Shown here in pieces: positions 36,786-50,000 of a DNA stretch of 64,000 bases; the first letter of the stretch is position 1, and the number at the start of each line of letters is the position of its first letter. The notes below the pieces were generated by a model. It was given only the letters and a program-made list of their open reading frames with translations, ran no database searches and was not told the origin of the DNA. Position numbers and translations under genes: made by a program. Where the stretch lies: the NCBI GenBank assembly GCA_019914995.1, contig CM034134.1, forward strand, positions 3,531,645 through 3,595,644. The letters run 5' to 3'. The DNA is from Acanthochlamys bracteata. Its lineage: Eukaryota > Streptophyta > Magnoliopsida > Pandanales > Velloziaceae.

Positions 36786-36970
36786 ATGGGCGGAAGAGGA
36801 AAGATTGTTATCAAGAGGATCGACAACTCAACGAGCAGACAGGTGACTTTCTCGAAACGAAGGAATGGACTGTTTAAGAAGGCCAAGGAGCTTGCAATTC
36901 TCTGCGATGCCGAGGTTGGCATCATGGTGTTTTCTAGCACCGGAAGACTCTATGACTTTGCAAGCACCAG
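36786..36970 (+). CDS. AGL17-like: MADS gene exon 1 (MADS domain)
   Basis: 185 nt from ATG to a phase-2 donor (AGC ACC AG, then gtgagc). I chose this ATG and not the GTG at 36768 because MADS proteins start at M-G-x-G-K. The usual first exon is 182 nt; the 3 extra bases are the added Gly codon. Confidence 0.93.
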
Positions 36971-38031
36971 GTGAGCTAATTAACCATTTACTCTGTGGCT
37001 TTCTTGAAAGATTAGCTATAGACTGTCTTTGAGGTAACTAAGTAACTGCATATAGAGCCTGTTAGCAAATGTACGGGACTTTAACATACTAACTTTTAGA
37101 TAAGGATCCATGAATAACCAATTTTCATCCTTTTGTAGTATAGCCAACAAATATCCTACAAGTTTGCGAAATTTTAAGCGCGCATATAGTTTCCTATTAG
37201 AAACAAGCCGCCCTTATAGTTCACAGCGGTAGCGTGTAGGGACTAATGATAAGGGTCGGATGCAAATCTTAACATGATTCCACTTACGAATGACAAGATC
37301 TACACCACAATCTACACCTTAGAAGAATTAAGATTCGAACTCAGATCCATAACGGCGTATAAAACTGTATTAAGGTTCGGGATTCTTCCTTTTGGCTAGA
37401 TATCAAAACTATGAAATGCATGGGGTATTAGTAAATAAAAGGTATAAATTGTGTGTATTACCAAAATTTTGTAGGCTTTGTAATTGTAGAACCTACAATT
37501 TAATTAATGCATTTATGCTTAATGCAAAGATAGTCATGCATGTTCAAAGAAAACTATAATTAATGCTTAAATGCCAAGAGGAAGACCCTTGACCAAGCAT
37601 CGATGAGGAAAAAAAGCCATGCTTTTTGAATAAACAACCACATAACCCGTCGGTCAAAACACCCGTAAATTTCATATGCTTGTCTAACACATGCTAGCTT
37701 AATTGGAGAGACTCCAACGCCTGTTTACTGACATTATTATCAAACAAGACCGAAAGTTCAAATTCCAAAAATTAGATATGACCTAATAATATAAATATAA
37801 GTTAATATAAAATTTTATGTGATTTGAATGTATTTTGACCACCATCTAATTTATGTGATTTTTATACCATTTCAATATTCAACATTAAGACTAAGAGTTA
37901 AAACACATTCAAATGATATAAAACTTTATATACAAGTGTCTTTTATGTTTGAAATCATATCTCACAATTTGGATTTTTAACCTACAGTATCGTTTTGATA
38001 TTAAATAAGTGAAAAAGTATTGCTCTCACAT

Positions 38032-38074
<43 letters not shown>

Positions 38075-41000
38075 CAAAGATACATATACAACCTATTTGG
38101 CACTTAGTAGACTGATCTCTATAAAATTGAAATATGAAATACTAGGATTCCTTCAAACACCAACAGATGTCTACAAAATTGAAATATCAACCTCTTATGG
38201 TTTTAAGTTACTGTATCGTATTAAATTACTTGCTGAATTCTCAATAGATAACAAAATTAAATATAAAATAAATGACCTAATTTGTAATTAATTTATAGAT
38301 ATCTTGCAAGGTAGCTTGTTTTTCTTTTTAATTTCTTTTTATAGAACAAGTAACTTCTTATCTTTCAAATGTTAAAGCTAGCAAAAGTAACGAGTATCTT
38401 AGCACCAAGGTGTTCAAAGCATAGTTGTAAGAACCGGACCGGACATCGAACCGGAAAATTGTCCGGGTCACGGTTCGTGGATCAAACCGTCGGATCAACC
38501 GGTCGAACCGTCGGGTCAATAATATTAAAGCATTTTTAATTAATAATAACAATAATTACAGTAAAAAATTTATTGCCAATGATACTACCAATAATAATAG
38601 CAATAGTAATCATAGCAAAAAATTAAAATATTTTTATCATAGCATTACTATCAACAACAACAGCAATAATAATCACAGCGAAAATTGAAGTATTGCCACC
38701 ACCAATAACAATAATAACAACTAAAATTTATAATAATAAATATTTAAATAAATTAGGAGATTAGAAAAAAATAAAATTATAAAATAGAGAAATCATAAAA
38801 GAGATATAACAAATTTTTTTAGGTATACATATTTGATTCTAAATATTTTACAATATAAAAATTTTAAAATCACTAATAATTGATATTTACAAATAAAACA
38901 TAAGCAATTATATTTTTGCATTATCACATTCAAATACAAAATTTAAACTACATATTATTTTTCAAGATAGAATTATTAATAATTATTTTTGTATTAAATA
39001 TGTCATCAATTTAAAATTTTTTAATTAATTTTTAAAAAAATTTTTAATTAATTTTAAAAAAACGGTTTTTTGCAAACCCGGACCGGTTTACCTTCCGGAT
39101 CGACGGTTCCCTGGTCGACCCGGACGGGTCGGTCCGGGTCTGCCAACTAGGGTTCAAAGGTATTATGACAAGACATGCATAACCAAATATACCTTTATTA
39201 AAAAACGATGACAATGTTGGTCTATTCTAAATTGCTATGGTATTCACTGGAATAACATACAACTCCAAACACGCACATGGTGATATATGTGTACATATAC
39301 GTATAAATTAGCATTCTGTTTTGCGTTTGGGTTATTTCAACAATGAAATTATAAAGATTCGAACCCAATCGTTTAAGTATTATATCCTTCTTTTGAAGGA
39401 GAGTATTTCCGAAGTGTTAGTTTATCTTAGAAGAAAGTTGAAAATATATGCAAAAATCGACTGTTACGCATGGGATGCGAATGCACCTCTAACTCCTTTA
39501 TGAAGCTGCATGTTTCTTCTTTTATTTTTCTCCTCTTTTAAATCAACAAAGATGTGTATTAAAGTAAAAATATTCTTTCAAAAAGATATCTATTAAAAGG
39601 TCAATAAGAAACATTTTGAGCTCTTCTTTTCGAAATTCTCCAATTCTGAATTCTTGTTAACTTTCCGTCTTTCAATTCAATGATCATGAAGCTATATTCT
39701 TTTTCTTTCGTTGACTTCGTTAGATCGATAAATTTACATACATTAACTATTTTTTTCTATTACTAATTGATTTAGGTTGAGATCTAATTTTTGTTTTAGA
39801 GCCAGTATCTTAAACTATTCATTGCTCTAAATCGAAATGGTTTTTAATGTTTCTTTCTTTCCATCGTCCATTACTAAATAGGGAGGGATAGGGGCTCTCC
39901 CTCCCCAATTTATGACAGAGGTGATTCTCAAATTCAATCTCTATTTTTGGATATAAAAAGAATGAGGTAGAAATCTCCACAAGAAATTTCATCTCAATCG
40001 AAGTACGAATCGATTTCAATCCGATCATTTGATCAAAATGATAGAAATAATATAATATACATTTTTTTTTTTTCTTTTTGTCATCTTGATTAAGTGACCG
40101 GATATAGGTGAGTTCGTAGTTCGGTTAAGCTGAAATTTTGTGCGTATTTTTGTATCCAATAAATCTTCATATTCAAAGGTGGAGAATGGGCTTAGTAGTC
40201 ATCCCAATTATAAACCGAAAAGGGAGTGCCCCTAAGGAGAGAGTGTCCCTAGCCCTTCCCTTACTAAATACATAGAAGTCGTAATTCATACTTATTTGTT
40301 AGAGGTAATGTGTTATTGTTAGTTGTTCTTCTCTGGCGTTGATGTCATAAGTTAACCATACCACAATTTGTGATTCATGTTAGCTCCTCATCGTGCCCCT
40401 TAAAAGTCATAATAAATTTGTTAAATATGGTCTAATCTAGATTCTCTTGTTTATGATGAGGTAGCAGCGAAAACACAAACAAGAGATTGTACCTAGTGGA
40501 CACTAAGCTGAAGCCTTATTGGTTGCAAAAGATAGCTTGGGTAAGAAACAGAAGTTCAATAATACTTGTGGAAAGCTTGGGCATTTCAAGAACGAATGCA
40601 AGACCATGACAAATAAAATTGGAGGTGTGGATCCCTCGAAGTTCCTTACTTGTGTGGCGTACAACTCTGATGATGCTGAGGCTCTAGTGGGAGGGGTAAT
40701 GCTTGTTGCCTGTGACAAGTCCAAACTCTCAGATGACTGAATCTTAAATTCAAGAGCATCTTGACACATGACTTCCATAAGGGTTTGGTTTCATCACTAT
40801 GAAATTATCTAGAGCTGCCATGCGGATGGAAAATAGACAAGTCCTTAAAGTTGCTGGAGTCGGTTCCGTCAAGATTAGAGCAAATGATGGAAGGATATGC
40901 ATTATTAGTAAGATACGTCATGTGTTTGGTCTTACAAAGACTTATTGTCTCCAGGACAATTGGATGACCTAAGCTGTAAGACTCGTGTAGGAAGTAGGAT

Positions 41001-44000
41001 TATATAGGTCATTAAAGATGGGCAGAAGATTTTAAAGTATGAAAAGATCGCTTGAAACCTATATAAGGTAAATGGGGTGACACGGGTATAGGGAGATGCT
41101 TGTTTTGCATCGGGCAACATTAAGAATATCATGCGAGTGTGGCAGCTGAAACTTTGACACATCTCGAAATATGGTTTAAAGATCCTCAGTGATAGGAAGC
41201 TCCTACTAGTGCTATCCTAGGTAAAGTTATCGTTCTGCAAGGAATGTGTCATTGGTAAGCAACACGGAGCAAAGCTTGCGAGATCAGTCTTCAAGGCCAA
41301 AGATAAACTCTATTTGGTTCACTAGGACGTGTGGGAGCCACCGCATCTATTTCTTGGCGGTGCTAAATATTTTGTGTCATTTATTGATAATTTTTTAGGA
41401 GAAGTTGGGTGTTTCTAATCCGAAGGAAGTCGGAGGTCTTTGATGTGTTCAAGTTCTTCAAAACCCGGACGGAACTTGATTCCAGTAGCAAGATCAAGTG
41501 CCTTAGATCGAACAACGGTGGAGAATACAACAGTACGGAGTTTGTTACTTTCTTGGCACAAGAAGGGATCAAAAGACAATCCACGGTGTTTTATACGCGT
41601 CAGTAGAATGGAGCGATTCAATCGAACACTAACTGAGCGGGTACGTGCTATGCTATAAGGGGCTGGTCTGTCACATAAGTTTTGGGCAGAAGCAATCAAA
41701 ACTGCTTGCTATGTAGTGAATCATTCCTTCTACTGCTATTGATCTGAAAATACTAATGAAATTGTGGACTAGTGCCACTGTTGATTATTCTCGTCTATAT
41801 GTTTTTGGTTGTCCGATATATATGATGTATAATGAAAAGAGTCAAGCTGGATCCGAAGTCCAGAAGAAGTCTATTTTCTGGGGTATGCTGAAGATGATTT
41901 GAGGTATCGCTTGTGGGATCCAACTGCCATAAGGTTATCTTTAGCAGGGATGCCATCTTTGCGGAGAACCAGTTGCAAAGAGTGACTGATTGCAATGATG
42001 TAAGGGAGGCATCACTACCAAAGGTGACCACATCGGCACTGTAGGAGAATTGTGGGAAAGACGATCCTAATCTGGAGCCTATACCAGCGGATGAGCACAT
42101 GGAAGAGGATGGAGTTCCCATGCATACGTCCCTTAGGCGTTCAACTCGCAAGAGAAAGACACCTGAGAGGTATGAGGATTACTTTATGAAGTCATCTCAA
42201 TCTACATATTGCTTATTCATCGAAAAAGGAGAGCCATTTTCTCTTAAGGAAGCGCTGAAGAGTTTAAATGCATCTCTATGGATGGAAGCTATATAGTAGG
42301 AGCTTGAGGTGCTTCATAAAAATAGGACATGAGAGCTTGTCCCACTGTCCTAAGACGATAAGGTTATTAGAAATAAATGGATCTACAAAATCAAGCTAGG
42401 CAGTAATGATCAACTAGAAGGATATCGTGCTCGGCTAGTGGTGAAAGGCTACACACAGATGAAAGGGATCGACTTTGATGAGATCTTCTCTCTAATGATA
42501 CGTTTGATAACTATTCGTGTGGTCTTAGCGCTATGTGCATCATTGGATCTCCATCTTGAATAGCTCGATATGAAAATGGTGTTCTTGCATGGGAAGCTTG
42601 AAGATGAGATATATATGATCCAGCCAAAACACTTTATCGTGAAAGACAGGGAGGATCTAATTTGTTGGCTGGCCAAATCTCTTTATGGGCTTAAATAAAC
42701 ACTGGTAATGGTATAAGAGATTTGATTCTTGTATCGGGAGCCTTTGGATACAACAAGCTTGTATAAGACTCTTGTGTGCACATCAAGAGTTTGAGGAAGA
42801 TGAGTTTATCGTCTTTCTGTTATATGTTGATGATATATTTGTAGCAGGTTCAAGTATGGATCGTATCCAACAATTGAAAGCTCAACTGGCTAGTGATTTG
42901 GATACCAAAGACTTTGGGCCGAAAAGCAGAATCTTGATGATGCAGATATGGCGAGATAAAGGCAATAGAAATATTCGGCTGTCTCAGGCTAGTTATCTGA
43001 GAAAAGTATTAGAACAGTTTAACATACATGGTGATAAACCGACGTCTACCCCACTCTCTATCAGTCTCAAACTATCTTCTTTATTTTTCCTTAGCCAGGA
43101 GTAAGAAAGAGTAGGGATGTCTTGAATACCATATGTATCAGTAGTGGGAAGCCTAACGTATGGCGTGATTTGCGCTCGACCTAACATTGCACATATAGTG
43201 GGAGTGCTAAGTAGATTCATGACATATTCTGTCATTGAGCATTGGATGGCGGTGAAAAGAATCCTTTGGTATATAAAAGGAATCTTGAATGCTATATTGT
43301 GTTACAGAGGATCTTACTTTGTTCTCAAAGAGTTTGTTGATGCAGACTATGCATGTGATTTGGATATGAAGAAATTCACTTCCAGTTATGTGTTTATTCT
43401 TGTAGGCGGTGCTGTTAGTTACTGATCTAAACTGCAGTCCGTGGTAGCTTTGTCTACAACGAAAGCTGAGTATATGGCAACAACACAAGCGTGCAAGGAA
43501 AGGGTGGATGAAGAGGTTGTTGGAGGAATTTGGGCAAAAGCAGTAGACTCTATCTCTATTTTGTTATAGCCTAAGTACCTTAAATCCAGCACTTTAGTTC
43601 AGAAGAAAACACATAAATATCCTGTATCATTACGTATGGGACATGGTTTCCAATGGGAGCATTGATATGCTCAAAATTCCTACCAAAGGGAACTCTACGG
43701 CTGCCTTAGCTTAGCTGGTAATGTTGACAATATTTTATTTTCTAGATCTGTGTATGGATTCACAATGGAGGACAGCATTGGATGTGACCATAGTCACAAG
43801 AAAAGCCAAAAGAAAATCACTTCAAGAGAGGATGGAATCGGGAGAGAGATAGTCAATGGTATGAGGTAAAGAAAGTCAGCTAATATGCGTGGTAGTCCTA
43901 CTCCTCTCAATCATATTTATTTTTAGTGTAATCGAATTTTGACACTTGCATATCGGATTCATATTATTTTTTGTTGCAATTTACAATTTGTCTTTAAGTA

Positions 44001-47000
44001 GAAATTTTATTAGATATTGTAAAGCCACTATATAAATTAGTAGTTCATTAGAATACAATTAGTTAAATGTGCATTCATATTGAAATGTCAATACTAAAGG
44101 AAAATGAATATCAGCCAAGAAGTTGGAAGGCCAACGGTTAAAGAATTTCAAGCATCTTAAAAGATGGAAAGCCAAAGTACTTGGATAATTAATGAAAAGA
44201 TTGAAAGATAACCGTTTGGAAGTTCAAGAGTCCTATTGGATACACTATATATATGGGTAACAAGAATTTGTCTGAAGCATCATTTACGTCATTCGCAACA
44301 TTAAGTATGAGAGATAGAAGCAAAATATTCTAGTGAGAACTCTCACCTAAGTGTAATACAAAAGTTTGTAATTACTTTGGTTTAGTGATTACTTTTAGAC
44401 TGATTTGCTTTCCCATGGAGTTTTTTTCATTTTTTCCCACGTAAGATCTTAATTGTATTTTATATTTTGCGGCATCTATCGACAAGCGAACACACTCGGT
44501 ATTTTCAAAAATATCTTCATCCCTGTGTTCAAATTTGTCTTGCTCAAGTATACTTTTATGTATTTTTTCAAATGACATGCAGTGCTCAGATGTGAGGCTA
44601 TATAAGCTTAGCTGCAGTGAGACGTCCTAATCAACAAGCTAGACCAGAATTGCAAGTATAATTTGATAAACATTAACCAAGTGTTGCCGTAGAAAAAATT
44701 CACTTTGAAGATTATTGTTTAAATACATCCATGAATGCATTAATGAAAGCATAATACTATGGGTGTTTGCTTGTGAATTAAATATTACGATCCTCTAAAT
44801 GCATTCATGAAAGATTACAAGCAAATATTGATTTAGAAAATACTATAGGTGTCTTTCTGCATGCCTGAAGAAAATATTAACAGCAAATAGAGCTCTGATA
44901 TAGCAGAAATTCATTGGAGAAAGTTGATGAAAATACAAAAGAAAATTTAGAAAAATGAAACTCAAGGTTGCATAGAGACGTAGCATAGGGTCACACAACT
45001 TTAGTTCGTAGTAGTTATTGTGAAATCTTTGAAGGATCTAGGCAGTCTAACTACTGAAATAGTGATCTCACACTCAAAAGACCAAACTTCAAGTCTCAGT
45101 ATGAATTTAATTTAAAAGTTTTTAAATGTTATTGTTAAGTGGTGACCTAGTGTGATTCTATGATGTTGGACACAAATGCGACCTCTTGCAGCCCAAGTGT
45201 TGCACAAGTTTCACTAGTTACATTGGTCGCATTAGGTTCCAATAGTGTGACCTATGCGGTACAACCCTATTGGACCCAATTGTGTCACACAAGGTCGGAC
45301 TAGTTGCATGGGTCGCACAGCATTGGTCGAACATGGTCGTTCGTGGATCCAATATTTCACACTAGGTCAACCACATAGAATAAATTTTTTAGAAATTTTA
45401 AAATAAATTCTCTTACAGGGACCTGACTTGGGTCTCTTAAATGAGAGACCATTATCCTAACCAGTTTTATTACAATAGATTCTATTATAAATTTCATAGT
45501 ATCTATTATAAATTAAATTTGCGCAATCTTGTACGACCCTATACAACTTCGTAACACCCCGAGTTTTTCTCATAAGTTTTAATATATTTTTATCAACTTT
45601 CTCTAATGAATTTCTAAGATACATGAACTTCGTTTGATGTTAATATTTCTTCAGACATGTAAACAGACACTAATAGTACTTTTCTGAATCAATATTTAAT
45701 CGAAATCTTTTACGAATAGAGACAAAATCACGCTGCAATGATTAAATAATAATTAAAAATTAAGTTGAAGTATTAAAGAGAGTTCAAATTAAGGCTACTC
45801 ACTGAGTAGATGATATTTTGATCTTCTTTTATAAAAACAGCCTAAAAAACAATTATTGAGAATGAGGGTTTAGAAAAACAAAGTTAGAGGGTAGTGGGTC
45901 ATTTAATAAAAAATCCCTTTAGTATCGCGAGCTATTTCATTGTAATTGGTGCATTAGAGTCTTATAAGCATTATAACTTTATTAGATAGGATTTATAACA
46001 TCATTAGTTTAAGTTGATGGAATTCTATTTTTTGGTAACTTTTGCACTATTGTGAGGGACTAAGTTGTTCAAAAAACCGTTTGGATATACAGTTTTACTG
46101 AAAATATAAATTTAAACTATAATTGTGCTGGAACTATTTATCGCAAGTATGTATAGATGATACTCGTATAGTTTTAACAAATTAGAGTTTTTGGTATACA
46201 ATTACAAACAATTACAAAAAACAGTCGATTCTAGGATTAAAAATTTTCAAATATATTATTTGGCTCACTTTCATAATTCCATTCTGAACCATCTACTCCA
46301 TTAAGTCTACCATCTGTATATTTATTGTTTAAATGTATTCCCTTCTAAATTTTTTACTTTTTCAAGCTCCCATTTCTTTTACCTTTTCCATTCCAACGTT
46401 CAACTTTTTCAAGCTCATTGTGCATGTTTTATAGTGCATGTCATTGTTTATCCTACTTTCATAGCAATCTTTTATTTTTTTATAAATTATCTACACTAGT
46501 TTAAAAAAATATTAAAAATTTTAGAAAATATAAATAAATAGTACCTCAAAAAATTTAGATATATAATTTTTTTTAAAATAAAAACTAAATTCTTTTTTCG
46601 AAAATTTATTTCTAAAAAGCACGGCGAGGGATGGATTTACAAAGTTGAAAGGACTTCACAGATTTTGGCTAAAGCTTAAAACTAACGCTTACTTCAATAA
46701 GAAGTTTATGTCTGCTTATTTCTAAAGTAAGAAAGTTTTAGTCTTATTTCTGCAACAAAAGACATAACTCTGAAGCATATTTGGATAAAATTCAACTTAT
46801 TTTATATATTGGAAATTATTTATTAACTTTTGAAAAATATAAAATTATTGAAATATCTCTGGATAAAAAATAGGATATATATATATATATATATATATAG
46901 AACTTGTGAATACATTTCAATATAGAATTTAATTTGTTTATTTCAGTATGTATTTTAAAACATAATTAATTTCGGAATAATTTTTAATAATAATTAATAG

Positions 47001-50000
47001 TTTACATTAATAATTAATTTTGTTCCTTAGTGTTATAACATAAACACAGAAGAGCACAGGGATGGCCATTGGTGAGTTTCTCAGTCATATTAAACATAAA
47101 ACCAATAGAAGGACAAACTTGCAATCTCCCAGGACAATTCATATGCCATAATTATGTTTGTTTTAACATTTACGAGTGCTTCCTTTGGCAAAAGCAAAAA
47201 AGTGTTTGACAATCTGCCAACAGTTTTAGTTAACTACAGTAATATTAAATAGATGAACCATTAACCAACATAAGAACGACATAGTTCATAAGAACGATTA
47301 CATATCATCTTGCTAGGAATAACAGAAGATCAAGTTAAACAGCTGGTACTACTGCATCTACTTGACACCTTAAGCTGCACTATCGATTGTCATGGGCTCA
47401 GCTACCACCTTCTGCACTCCCTTACCTCCACCCTCCTGCATTTGCAGATGTAAGCGACAAGCCAATAACACACCATTAGTATAAATGAAATCCAAATATA
47501 GTGTATACCCATGAGTTCATATATCTTTGTACAAATAGCTTGCTTTGAATTGCAGCTTACATTGGATCGCATGTGCTCAAGTTCCTCATCTTTGTAAATG
47601 TACTGCAGTAGAATTTAGCCTATCTTTTTCACCAAATGAATCTACACTAGGAAATTATATCAATTTGACACAGACTACAGGAACACTAGGAGCAAAGCAT
47701 GACACACACGTCCTTCATTTAGATGTTTAGTTCAATTTCTGAAAGCATACAACAAACAAAACTTTTAGAGTAAGTTGTGTGCTAGATGTTTTCCAATATC
47801 TTGGTTATATGATTAGTGCATAAAAACAGGATACATAGGATGTGTATTTGATACACCTTGGAGTTCTTAAGCCGAAAACTCCCAATGGCTATAACGTTAA
47901 ACTAGAAATACTTCATTTATTTGATCACTCATGCCCCATAACTAGAGGTTGGCATCTATTTATAATTCAAAGAGATACAATTACTTGAGACTCCTCTTAA
48001 CTGTCTAACTCTTCCTAAGGAGTCTCTCTACAAGTACAACTCTAAATCAAAGAGTCCCTAATGAACTCAAATGCCTAAATATCACGGTGGCGTTCAGTTG
48101 CTACAAAACAGAGTCTAAGAGTCCACACCTACTGGAATACATAAGAGCATCTCCTATAATAACAATATAAGATATGCGAGTCCCTATTAGACTCAACCAC
48201 CATATGGCACCCACTCAGGTGAGGCACCCGGTAGCGCCTCCAGGAATTTTGGCGCCAATGCCCAGAATTCAAAGTGTACCCGGGTGCATCAAGTGCTGTA
48301 CCCGGGACACCAAAGGAACCTGGTTGTCTTTCTTTTGTTCCTGCGCTGGTGCTCTGGGATCCTTTCTCTGTCCACTTCCTCTTGCATTCCGTTGTTCTTT
48401 TCCTCCATCTTCTCAAGTGTATCAGTATTGTTTCTTAAAACTGTACAAATGTTCATATAGATTGGACACTGCTTGACATATGCTATACTTTTGACATTAC
48501 ATCTAACTGCACAAAAGGTCGCAGCTTGCAACCGCCTTTCTGTAGTTAAGTATAACCAAATTGAAATAACAATACCAAGTTCGTAAAAGAAGGCATCTGT
48601 CTTTATCCTCTTTTAAACAGCCTAGACTATTTGTCTTGTTGTCTTTTTCATGTATCTACTGATTTCTAAATAGACATAGTAAACATAGAGTGATTTCTTC
48701 ACCAAGTATTTCTCGTACCCGTTCTATGGAAGTGACAGTTTCTATAAACTTTCTAAAACTGCTTATTGTTGTCTACTATGATGCAGTTCTATTTATGGTA
48801 CTAGCTCTTTTTGCCTAATTCCTTCAACATGTAGAGTTCTAATATTGTTTCTATCTTCCATCAGCATGCAATCAGTAATTGATCGTCACAAGAAGACAAA
48901 AGAGGAGAATTACCAAGTGTTATATGCAGAAAGAGAGGCCAAGGTATGCACCATCCAAGCAGCCTGTCTTGCCAAGAACTCTTCTATGCACAATGGCATC
49001 GACAAGGCCTGCTAAACAATATACATGTCATGACCAAAGTTTGAATTTCCCCTGAGATAAATATTATTAGTGATAGGGTACATGAATCTGTCATTTCAGT
49101 ACCAACTGTTTTGGAATATGAAGCAACAGTAAGAGTAAAGAGTACAAAGTAGTGAAAGTTTCATCAGGCACAACCAATAAGTGGACTCGACAAGTTCAAT
49201 ACTAGAACTAGGAAGGTAAATGGGAAGCCCACTTGAACAGAATAACAACCTTAAGCTTGTTCACACATGTGAAATACATAGCGAGGATGCTGCACATATG
49301 GAATACCACTTGTAAGGTTGGCAATAAGTTGACCAGGAATGATCTGCCATACAGATACTAAAAAAGAGACTGGATTTCGAATAAACAGTTGCTTTACAAT
49401 ACTTTCCATAGAGAAAATTTGCAATTTCTTTACCGGACATTGAGTTGATGTCAATTTGTCCACCAGACTTCTAGATAGCAGTGCATAGCCCTTCTGAAGT
49501 CTGCTCCCTTCCCACCCCTTCAGCCACCTCAACAAGGTTTTAATGCGAAGCAACATTAGTGTACCACTTGCATAAGAATATCATACATTAAGCCGACAGA
49601 GAAATCAAGCCAAGGAGGAAAAGTCCTACCAAAGTAAGGTTTAAATGGCCAAGAGAATATATCCAAATTGAATGGGTCAACTGCCACACATATTATTAAA
49701 GTCAAAGTGACCTCTTAATTTGAACAGATGTTAAATGAAGTAGTATTAGCAACATGACAAAGTTAGAAATTGTAAACAGTTTAGTTTTGTTATAGCTGAA
49801 ACTATACACTCCATCAAGCACCCATGCGACATGTTTACATGTATCTAGCATTGCATTAATAGAACTAGATTAGGAACTCATGCATTAGACACTTCACAGA
49901 AAAATGTTAGCTCAACTACAAACATAGAAGAGACTAAATAAATCCCAACAGGATTTTAAGAGGATGTTCAAAATGGTAAAGACATCTCAAGGCTAACCAA

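Larger units (their letters stand above)
40440..43740 (+). mobile_element. 5'-truncated Tork-like Copia element in intron 1 (Copia E)
   Basis: Sense orientation to the MADS gene. It starts within gag (SLVYDEVAA near 40441) with no 5' LTR. In order: zinc knuckle [11 protein letters not shown], integrase pieces, connector [19 protein letters not shown] with [11 protein letters not shown], RNase H ending [18 protein letters not shown]. All are broken by stops. The nearest 3' LTR candidate is the unit at 44008. Confidence 0.75.
36971..48864 (+). other. Giant intron 1 of the MADS gene
   Basis: 11,894 bp from gtgagc to ccatcag. It contains a TA microsatellite, a hAT-like element, a MULE-type MITE, Copia E and an LTR fragment. 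In this clade the first intron often carries regulatory sequence, but I cannot locate any here. Confidence 0.85.

Noticed and set aside
48129-48531. Opposing frames of 80-100 codons ([12 protein letters not shown]... and [11 protein letters not shown]...)
   Set aside because: Overlapping on both strands, no family resemblance, in text that looks like old LTR DNA inside intron 1.
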